The notes beneath the pieces are model-generated. The model did no database searches. It was given only the letters and a program-made list of their open reading frames with translations, and was not told the DNA's origin. Positions 55,888 through 64,000 of a DNA stretch of 64,000 bases are shown in pieces. Numbering within the stretch: position 1 is the first letter of the stretch; each line of letters starts with the position of its first letter. Source of the stretch: Anthoceros angustus (Eukaryota > Streptophyta > Anthocerotopsida > Anthocerotales > Anthocerotaceae); the NCBI GenBank assembly GCA_010909165.1, contig VJWM01000107.1:930001-994000 (forward strand), given 5' to 3'. The position numbers and the translations under genes are program-made.

Positions 55888-57985
55888 TCTGACAATAGGC
55901 TTGAAACTCATGTGATGTGTATTCACCATTGTCGATCGGAGTATCTTCACTCTCCATCTCTCTGCATACCTCAAGTAGTCTTTGAAATAAGAGAAGCATT
56001 CACTTTTAGCTTTGAGGATGTAAGCAATGACAAATCTGGTTTTGTCGTCTGTGAATGTGAGGAAATAACGACCACCTCCAAGTGAGGGCTATGAAAGAGG
56101 CCCACATATGTCAGGGTGTACCATTTCAAGAATCTCTGAAGCTCGATGTGGAGTTCTGTTCTTGAAGGCTGCCTGGTGACGCTTAGAAAGCACAGGCCTC
56201 ACACAAAGGTAATGGTGATAATGGCCCAATTTTTCCATCATGGTAAAGGTCACTAGTGGCTAGCCCGTAGCTTGGCAGGTGACCTAGGCGTGAATGCCAT
56301 AATTTAGCCTTCTCAACTTGTTTTGCGTGGCCTCAAGTTTGAGAAGCTAGATGGGTTTGGGCTACACCAAGATTTGTGTGCAAGCGAAGCAGATCTTGGT
56401 CTGATGATCCGTAAGCTAGGATTTTTCGATGATCATATGCATCGATAATCCGACACTCTGTAGGGGTAAAGAGGATATGGCTATTATTATCCATGTTTAG
56501 CTTCCTAACAGAGATAAGATTTCTAGTCATTTCAGGGACGTAATATACTTCTATAAGAGATAGTATAACACCTGAAGGGACTGGAATCTTCACTGTGCCT
56601 ATTCCGGGAGACACAAGTGACCTATCATCACCTGTAAACGAATCGTCCTTTAAGCGGTTTGTATGTGACGGCATTTCTATCGAAGCGGATGTGTTGTTGC
56701 ACGATCTAGGTACCATTCATGAAATGGCTTACCATGGATGTTTGTTGACAAGCGTGGGGTTAGCAAGGGATGTACAAAATCCACTGGTCCCTGATCGAGC
56801 GGAGAAGCTTGTTTCTTCACAACAACGTGTGTCTCGTGGTGGAATTGCCCTCCTTGCGAGGGCCTGCTTCTTCGACACTCGTTTTCCCAATGACACGGAA
56901 CTTGGCACCGTGGCATTTTCCGTCTTCTTGGGTTTCTTACGTGAAGATGCTCTGTGAGCTACTTGCATTTGAGGTATTCTGCTACCTTTGAAGTTGGGCT
57001 TTCCCCCTTTGTTTCTGTTTGTAGTGTACAGTGCATGCCGCTTGCCAGCACGCTTATTTGTTCCCCTTGTAGCTTCCTCCTGGAGGAGAGCTCCCACTAG
57101 TTCTGAAAAAGTTGTTTGAGGAAGAATAACACCGCAAATTTTAGCAATTTTCTGGCCTTGGTGATGCGAAGCGTTGTAAGAAGTCACAAAGTGTGACCAA
57201 GAGTCTGGGAGCGACATCATGAGGTACATTGTGAGCAAATCATCCTTAAGACTTTCCTGTGAAGCACTTTCAAGTTTAGAAACCAGTGTTCTAAAGAATC
57301 CGATGTGTTTCTCAATTGTATCCCCATCTCTCATTCTGCAGTTCTGAACATTGCGGAGAGCTGTCATCTGGCTAGTGGTATTGGTGCCAGCGTACAAGTC
57401 CTGAAGCCTGGTCCATATGTCTGCTGATGTTTTGCATCCGGAGGTCTGTCTCATCATGTCAGAGGTAAGCCCACTCCGGATCAGATACATTGCGCCTGCC
57501 CTTAGTAGTCCACGCTTCCCGACTTCTCAATAGTGAAGGTGTAGAGTCGGTGGAGTGCGATGTCGAGAACTTGTCCTCCCCTGTGGCAAATTTCCATAGC
57601 TTTTTATTTTGCAGTGCTCCACGCATCCGCATGACCCAGATGTCATAATCTGTTCCTCCAAACCTGTCCTTTTCTTTGAAACCATCTCCACCGAGGTTAG
57701 AGGTGGGATCAGCCATGTTTCTAGGACTGCTGTTAGTCCCTCCTAACTGTTAGGAATTATGACCATTAGCTAATGCTAAAATGCCTGTTTGACCTATCTG
57801 TGCAGGTCAGAAGCAGGGCTTTGCAAAGGAACACCTAAAATGCTACTGTTACATCAAAGGTGAGGCTGCCCTGTGCAGCTGAATCCTACAGAGGATTAGT
57901 AGGGTTAGCAGGTCTGTCATTATGAAGCATTGCAGACTGCTGTGCCTGATTTCGAGTGATTCTATTGTTCCGGCTCTCCCACCTA
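55888..57985 (-). mobile_element. copia gag-to-integrase half, tandem duplicate (copy 2)
   Basis: About 2.1 kb, collinear with 53835-55885, including the leader before gag (GCTAATGCTAAAATGC and GAGGATTAGTAGGGTTAGCA). It ends inside the integrase at about 55888, where it joins the leader of copy 1 directly. The two copies differ mainly by short indels. Confidence 0.88.
56729..57716 (-). pseudogene. copia gag (copy 2)
   Basis: The gag start is at 57716 (MADPTSNLGGDGF). After one break, 57490-56729 is open for 253 codons with the UBN2-type gag segment (RLQDLYAGTNTTSQMTAL, FFRTLVSKLES, LPDSWSHFVTSYN). The frame is lost again in the zinc-knuckle/protease region. Confidence 0.85.
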
Positions 57986-58589
57986 TTGTAAGCATAGGTA
58001 GAACACGAAGGGCATGAGTTTGGACAGTCGAATTTAAGACCTTTGCTAGTTTTGCTACGAGCTGCATGCGATTACTCTGTAATTTGGATCGTCGGTGGTT
58101 TAGGCTTTAGCAATGTTAGCGACTTAAAATCAATGTGCAAAATCTGCTCTTTCAAATCGGGGTCAACACCAAGGAAGAAATTCTGGTTAGTATTACTATA
58201 TCTTCTATCCACGCTCCTTTGGTGTGCTTGATCCTCTCGGTTAGATCACTAACAACATTGTGTGGAGTTGTATGTGTAGTAATAAAACCTGCAGGGTTGC
58301 GTTGCATCGAAAACGTCGAACAGATTTTGGGAAGATTGTTGGGATTCACAGGGAGGCGGGTCGGGTGAAGATTCCTCTCGTTGCGGTGAGAGTCTCTATT
58401 ATTGTGTTGAAGGATTCCCTTAGTTCAATGGATTGCATGTGGTCATCTTGATTGCGAGCTATCCATTGACAAGTTGCATGATGGAGTCGCTCGGCAATTG
58501 AAGCCCTAGTACCCGCACCGATTAGCGGTAGATTTGTTCTCCTCCGGCTACCCATCTAGGGACATCGGTGTCTGGCGCAATTCCCAGCG
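57986..58589. other. Flank of the copia duplication; nothing recognised
   Basis: A possible continuation of leader or LTR sequence. No domain or clear repeat end was found. Confidence 0.4.
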
Positions 58590-58820
58590 ATTGGGCGCTT
58601 GTTCTGTATGGACAAATGGAGAAGGAGGGCACGATTGTGGGCAACCATGTTACCTTGCCTTCCAAGGCTGTGCAAACGCAAGTGCCTTACGGAAGAGGCG
58701 GTGCACTCCTGATTGTGGAGAGAGGACGGCTAGATAACACACTTGTGGGCACTTGCAGTGGACATGTAGGCAAAGTGTGGCGAAGTAGAAGATGCGCATC
58801 AAGTTTTTCAATGCTTGAGC
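58590..58820 (+). pseudogene. PPR gene fragment (one P-L-S stretch)
   Basis: Nucleotide similarity to the 102-residue units of the PPR genes: GCTTGTTCTGTATGGACAAA, GGCAACCATGTTACC, GGCTAGATAACACACTTGTG and AGAAGATGCGCATCAAGTTT. The frame is broken. It is nearly the same as 62985-63210, so both come from one ancestor. Many differences from the intact genes fall at CAG/CTG sites. Confidence 0.85.
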
Positions 58821-59440
58821 ATTCTCGTCTTACAAGCGTGCGATGTCGGTTGCAACTTTGTTGTCCACTCGCATTTTCTCATGGCTTCAACATCCGATCT
58901 GCATAATTGCCACACTACATCTCTTTCACATTTCACATGGATGCAACATTTCGCGGAAAGCCCGTAGAACATCAACAGGCGTCCCGGATAGCAACCAAAG
59001 AGCGAGAGAAGAGGGCGATGGAAGGCGAGATCGGTAGAATACCCAAAATTTAATGGCTCCGGTACTCCTTAGTGTATTCATGGATGCTAGTTCATATGGC
59101 TTCTCGCATCAAGAAATCACGTTACGAGTTCTGATGTCCAATTTTTGGTGGAAGTTGTTTGTGACTAAATGACACATGAAGAGGACATGTCTCTTGCACG
59201 AAGGTGGTGCATGTCTCTTGCTTGAAGGTGGTGCATCTCTCTTGAGGGTGTTGTGGAGTCTTGGTTGCGGCCGCTCCGCTTCTGCCGTTCCTAACTCTTG
59301 CTATGATTTATGTGAGAGCACGAAAGCAAGTGGTACGACTTGGGAACCGTGGCTTGTGTCTCTCTCGCCGCCTGGCTCCGTGAATTTGTCAATGGCACTA
59401 CAATGTGAATTTGTCAATGGCAGGAAGCCCGGCGAGGCGT
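58821..59440. other. Intergenic; nothing recognised
   Basis: A short duplicated phrase (ATGTCTCTTGC...GGTGGTGCAT) lies at 59188-59245. No gene. Confidence 0.45.
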
Positions 59441-59790
59441 ATACAACGTGCAAGATCGCTTTGCAATGGACCTTGTATATGAGACTACGTTGTGAATTTG
59501 GTGTAAAGCGTCAGAGGCTGATCCGGCCTTGTCATACATTTTACAACATACAAGTGCGCTTTGCAAGCGGTGTGTTGTAAATTAGACTATGTTGTAAAAT
59601 TGTGGGAGGCCTATCTTGGCCTCTCTTAAACGCTTTACAATGTACAGTGAGGTTTGCAATGGATCGTGTTGTAAATTAGATTAGGTTATGCGTATGTTGT
59701 AAAACATGAGAGAGGCCCGATCTGGCCGTCTCAAACATTTTACAACGTACAATTGGGCTTTACAGCGGACCGTGTTGTAAAACACGGTCC
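59440..59790. repeat. Repeats of a TTTACAAC...GTTGTAAA inverted-repeat unit
   Basis: Four related ~45 bp units at about 59447, 59537, 59630 and 59738. Each has ACAA(C/T)(G/A)T(A/G)CA, then GCTTTGCAA-like and GTGTTGTAAA parts. The last ends in a perfect 10 bp palindrome with a 4-base loop at 59767-59790. A related unit (ATTTTACAATGTATTTGCAA) recurs at about 63545. Confidence 0.75.
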
Positions 59791-60842
59791 ATTTCAAACA
59801 ATTAATGCTTTGTCTTGAGGAGGAGGTGGCCGTCGGAGAAGGCGGGAGGAGGTGATCGGACGGTGTGTTTGGGTATACCTCTTCACTCCCACTTGTTGAT
59901 CATTTTGGAAAGTGATGCTCCAACAACCGGATCATCTCCGTCCTTGTAGGATGGAGTCGGGTGAAAGCTGCAGATGCATTGCGTTAATTCGCTGACTCCT
60001 CGCTTGGTATATATTCGAGCGTGCGGTGAGAAACCAGTCCTCACCGGGCGTTATATTCCTCTTCTTCATCTTCACGCCTGCAATTGGAGAAGGGGTTGTG
60101 GAGCGTAACACGGTCGAGATGTCGTCCTCCTCTAAGGATGCGAACCCCGCCCGGCAGAGACTCCCTAGGCGCTGCGGCAAGCAAGGCGGCTAGGACAACC
60201 TCCTCTGCTGCTCGCAGGGACCCGGACCGCTGCTGCGGGAAGCTCGAGCCGACCAAGCGGAGCGCCCTCCACAGCTGGCAGTCGAGGACTAGGCGCGAGG
60301 CCATAATCGCGGAGGACATGGGAGGTCCTCCATTGCGCGCTTAGCTTCCACAATTTCTCCCACGCGTGCCCCTCGCCCTGCGAGGGAGCTCGGGGCCTCG
60401 GCCACATGGGCACGAGGCTATGTCTGACGGAGGAGGTGAGGCCCTCACGGCCTCGAATTTCCCTCGAGGTAACCGATAAGGATGTGAAGATTGTGAGCCT
60501 AGGCAACGTATGTGCTCTCCTATCTCGTATCGATGCAAGCATCTTGTCGGTCATGAAGCGGATCAGTGCGTGGTTACACTGTTCACGGTCATGTTGTAAG
60601 CCGATGGTGACTGGTTTTGCTTCATCTCTGCTCCTACTCCCACTCGCTCTAAAGCTATCTAATTGCTTTGTGTCTTGACTGCAGGATCTGTCTTGAGGAT
60701 TGAGGAGGATGCTGTTCCTCCTGAAGATTACATGTGCAGTGAGGACTCCGATGCTACGAAGGCCTCCAGCAGTCCCTCCGACTCAGAGAATCCAAAGGAA
60801 GAGTCCTCCGAGACTGACAGCCAGAATCTGAGCTGGGATTAG
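59791..60842. other. Intergenic with GC-rich block 60090-60480
   Basis: A GC-rich stretch gives overlapping ORFs on both strands (for example RLVLDCQLWRALRLVG on minus) with no known domain. It may be LTR or leader DNA of the copia remnant at 60860. Confidence 0.4.
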
Positions 60843-60859
60843 GTAGCAGGGCATGTAGG

Positions 60860-61000
60860 CTAGTTGGGGTTAGATAGGAAAGTTCCAGACTCTCCTAACC
60901 CCAGACCTCGAACATGCTTCTCGTGCAGCTCTTTTGAAAGAGCTTTCGTTAATATATCTGCAGGGTTTTCTTGTGTAGGCACATACTCCGGTTGCTTGAC
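60860..61000 (-). mobile_element. copia remnant, RNase H C-terminal end
   Basis: Minus-strand translation gives EYVPTQENPADILTKALSKE followed by LHEKHVRGLGLGES. This matches the RNase H end of the element at 51472 (IPTQDNPADVLTKALGRELHEKHVKGLGLGES). The rest of the element is not recognisable. Confidence 0.85.
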
Positions 61001-61797
61001 TAACCTTCGCTTCGTTTGGGATCGTGTTTGAGCTCGAAGTGAGATCAAGATTCGGAAGTGAGATGAGGAGTCAAAGTGTGAGCTCCTCTTCACTCGAGAA
61101 GGTCACCGGAGGATCCTTCAACCTTAGCGACTAAGGATCTAAATACTCCTATGTGTTTTTCGGTGGAATCACCTCAATCGCCATTACACTAATGACATTT
61201 TAAATCATAGTCCTTCAACCTCTTCCAGATCTGCGGTGACATTTCAACATTTCAACATGCCTCTACATTTCGGATGTTACGACTAACCATGCTGAAATCC
61301 CTCTGTAGATTGGTTTTTCAGCAATTCGCATACTATGTAGATTATCGCAAGTGAAGGCCTATCGAAACTCTATACCTATTGCGTCTATTAGAAATTAGCT
61401 CGGCGAGGCGCCATCTTGGCGCTCTGGATTGGCCATTTCATTAGGCGACTTTGTCTTGCTAATATGCAAGAACTCGCATATCATTGTATTACAAATCTTT
61501 ATATGTAGCACCAATCATTGTCCTAGTGTATCTCCATTGGAATTGAGGCGCAATCCAAAGGAAGTACACTAGGATTCCTAGATTCGCAGTTGCTATAAAA
61601 TTTTCAACCGGTATACTCCACGGCCTAGGTTGAACTCACTACTCCACCATGGAGTAGCGAGATTATACATGTCTGACCGGGCCCTTGATGAGTCGGCCAA
61701 TTTTACCCCTGCAGTCTACCTAACATGCATATATAGCCCTACATGCAATATCTAGAAAACGAATTCCCATGGTTCAAGGAAGTTGCCTTCCTCGGCC
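61001..61797. other. Intergenic; nothing recognised
   Basis: A small gag-like phrase may persist near 61130-61340 (AATACTCCTATGTGTTTTTC resembles the copia gag region), but it is too decayed to call. Confidence 0.35.
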
Positions 61798-62060
61798 CTC
61801 GAAATAGGTTTCTATCTACATGCTACTTTCCCAAGGACCAAGGAACATCCTTCCGAAACCCAAGACCAAGGACTAGGTTTCTATCTACATACCATTTTCC
61901 CAAGGACCAAGGAACATCCTTCCGAACCCAAGACCAAGGACTCGAAATAGGCTTCTATCTACTTGCTACTTTCCCAAGGACCAAGGAACATCATTCAAAC
62001 CCAAGACCAAGGACTTGAGTCTTTCTTCCCAAACCCCAAAGACCAAGGACTTGAGTCCTA
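61798..62060. repeat. Tandem array of ~69-74 bp units
   Basis: Three to four units with GGTTTCTATCTACAT, TTTCCCAAGGACCAAGGAAC and CCCAAGACCAAGGACT. Confidence 0.92.
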
Positions 62061-62179
62061 CCTATTTGAATAGATAGGACTACGGACTCGGTAGCGGACT
62101 TGAGCGGCCACCGCTTCTCGGTGTGACCACACCAAGTAACGTCCTCCCATCACCACTTCCTAGGACTCCCCTCTTGTGC

Positions 62180-63480
62180 GTGGGAAACTAGGCGAGGTAA
62201 GAGGAGCTCTCGCTCACCGACATTCGGTGCAAGGAGTCCGGTGAGGTCCTCGGGTTAAACAACATGTTCAAGCCGACTTGTTGGATGAGAAGCTTGTTTC
62301 TTTGAATATGCAGTGGGTCATTGTGCTTCTCCTTCCAAGTCGAGCTCTCCAAAGCTGAGCACAGGAGGTGTGCGGATTGGATATGGGAGTCGTGACACTG
62401 TAACCATCGACGTTATGTGAGTAGGAAAGCTTCGAGGCCGTTGGAGCTCAGAAAATCTAGCGTGATAGACTATTCTATTCCTCACCATCTTATATGTCGT
62501 GCTAAAACTTTGTGCGAGATAAGAAGGACATGGTTGTGGGATGACGCGTTCATGATCTCACATCAAACTTGGGTGCAGTCAATCACATACTTGGGGAACC
62601 ATATCTTGCGGATGTATGTATCCGGAGGTAGGCTCTAGGGTGGGCAAACCAAATCCCTTCATGTGGTTTTCAATAATCTCCGCACATGCTACACATGGGG
62701 AGCCTAATGAGGCGATACAACTTTACTATGCGATGTGTCGCTCGTGTGGCGGATGCCCACATCTTTGTAGCAGCCCTTCAAGCTTGTGCATTTCTTTGTG
62801 GACACGGAATCTAGCGAGAAAAGTGCGGCATGATATGTTGCATGACATTCCACCGAACTTGTTTATTGCCAACTATCGGTGGACATGTCATAAGTGGTGT
62901 TGGAAGAGGCAAACACGGTTTTCGATAGGTTAGGCGAAAGGATGTCGTGACATGGACGATAGTTGGGTATGCAAATCATGGGCTTGGCCAAGAGGCGCTT
63001 GTATGGACAAATGGAGAAGGAGGGCACGATTGTGGGCAACCATGTTACCTTTGCTTGCCTTCCGAGGCTGTGCAAACGCAAGTGCCTTCTGAGCGGGCAT
63101 GCACTCACAGTTGTGGAGAGAGGGCTAGATAACACACTTGTGGGCACTTGCAGTGGACATGTAGGCAAAGTGTGGCGAAGTAGAAGATGCGCATCAAGTT
63201 TTTCAATGCTTGAGCCCAAAGGATGTGGTGACTTGGAATGCCACGATTCTTTGGGTATGGATGAAGGGCTTGGTCAAGAGGCGCTATTTTTGTATGGACG
63301 AATGCAGCAGGAGGGCCTGCTGTGGTGATGAGGTTACTTTTGCTTGCCTTTTGAAGGCATGTGCAAGCATTGGTGCCTTCAGGCGGTGGCGCACTCACTT
63401 GTGCAAAGAGGACATTTGGATAACGTGCTTGTGGGCGCTCGGTGGACTGTATGCCAAGATGCATGCCTCGTTTTGACAGC
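62180..63480 (+). pseudogene. PPR-DYW:KP family pseudogene, 3'-truncated
   Basis: Collinear at the DNA level with PPR gene 1 from the PDF motif (AGAGGAGCTCTCGCTCACCG, equivalent to the SSRSPDF codons) through the linker, the first PPRs (TTGGGGAACCATATCTTGCG, GGGTGGGCAAACCA, TTCATGTGGTTTTC) and two later PLS units. It ends near 63480 before the E and deaminase domains. Frameshifts are frequent and often coincide with CAG/CTG sites of the intact genes, so some may be sequence errors. The missing 3' end makes it a pseudogene regardless. Confidence 0.88.
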
Positions 63481-63580
63481 TGGGAAAATTCTTACAAACA
63501 TTTTACAATGCTGGCACTATTTATAAATCGATAAATTTGTATAACATTTTACAATGTATTTGCAATGAACATGCCACATC

Positions 63581-64000
63581 AGCAATTTCACTAATATATA
63601 GCCTCATAAATGACATAAATCAGAAAAGGTCTCTTCCACATATTTACGGCATTTTACAAGCATGCACATCGCAATCTTACTAATATATAACCTCATAAAT
63701 TACATAAATAAGGAAAAGGCATGCCACATCAATCTTACTAATATATAACCTCATAAATTACATAAATAAGGAAAAGGCATGCCACATCAATCTTACTAAT
63801 ATATAACCTCATAAATTACATAAATAAGGAAAAGGTCTCTTCCAAAATTTACAACGGCATTTGCGACAAGCATGCCACAATCTTACTAATATATAACCTC
63901 ATAAATTACATAAATAAGGATATATAATCTTACTAATATATAACCTCATAAATTACATAAATAAGGAAAAGGCATGCCACATCGCAATCTTACTAATATA
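63581..64000. repeat. 58 bp satellite, continues beyond the window
   Basis: Units starting CAATCTTACTAATATATAAC begin at 63672, 63730 and 63788 (58 bp spacing), with diverged or shortened units on both sides. The array is still running at base 64000. Confidence 0.95.

Overview
The window is plant nuclear DNA, most likely from a fern or another seed-free vascular plant. The strongest clue is a pair of long PPR proteins whose C-terminal deaminase-like domain carries a KP box and ends in GRS/GRP instead of DYW. This DYW:KP class is known from hornworts, lycophytes and ferns. Spliced genes with GT-AG introns, a plant-type telobox-binding gene, plant Ty1/copia and Ty3/gypsy remnants, and many decayed dispersed repeats agree with a large plant genome. 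I cannot name the species.

Layout. 1-480: the 3' end of a RAD7-like leucine-rich-repeat (LRR) gene. 1.6-7.4 kb: GC-rich leader and ten-exon gene for a telomere-repeat (Myb/telobox) binding protein with an internal ubiquitin-like domain. 7.4-13.4 kb: repeats, including a 750 bp octamer array and a duplicated last exon of a dehydroascorbate reductase (DHAR) gene. 13.4-15.9 kb: fragments of a PPR gene, an F-box gene and the telomere-binding gene. 16.4-17.7 kb (-): a seven-exon DHAR gene. 18.6-23.3 kb (-): SMG8, a nonsense-mediated decay factor. 24.6-27.5 kb (+): PPR-DYW:KP gene 1, convergent with a complete RAD7-like gene at 27.6-28.9 kb (-). 30.2-31.2 kb (-): a RING-H2 protein with four tandem 64-residue repeats, whose 5' half and flank are tandemly duplicated up to 35.2 kb. 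36.2-37.6 kb (-): a RAD7-like pseudogene. 38.1-40.6 kb (+): PPR-DYW:KP gene 2. 41.8-45.4 kb: an unrecognised ORF, a gypsy fragment and two more RAD7-like remnants. 45.4-50.5 kb: AT-rich repeats. 51.5-58 kb (-): a broken copia element with its 5' half duplicated in tandem. 58-64 kb: PPR remnants, a copia remnant, palindromic repeats and a 58 bp satellite running off the end.

The host genes do not form one pathway. They cover telomere binding, ascorbate recycling, NMD control, organelle RNA editing, nucleotide-excision-repair-like LRR function and ubiquitin ligation. The recurring theme is local duplication. RAD7-like LRR copies sit beside PPR genes several times, the PPR genes differ by 306 bp units, and fragments of the telomere-binding and DHAR genes have been copied nearby. 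The best candidates for new biology are the PPR proteins that join an OSB-like PDF motif to a DYW:KP domain, and the RING-H2 repeat protein. In 53-64 kb, differences between repeat copies cluster at CAG/CTG sites, which may be a consensus-calling artefact at methylated CHG sites rather than true decay.
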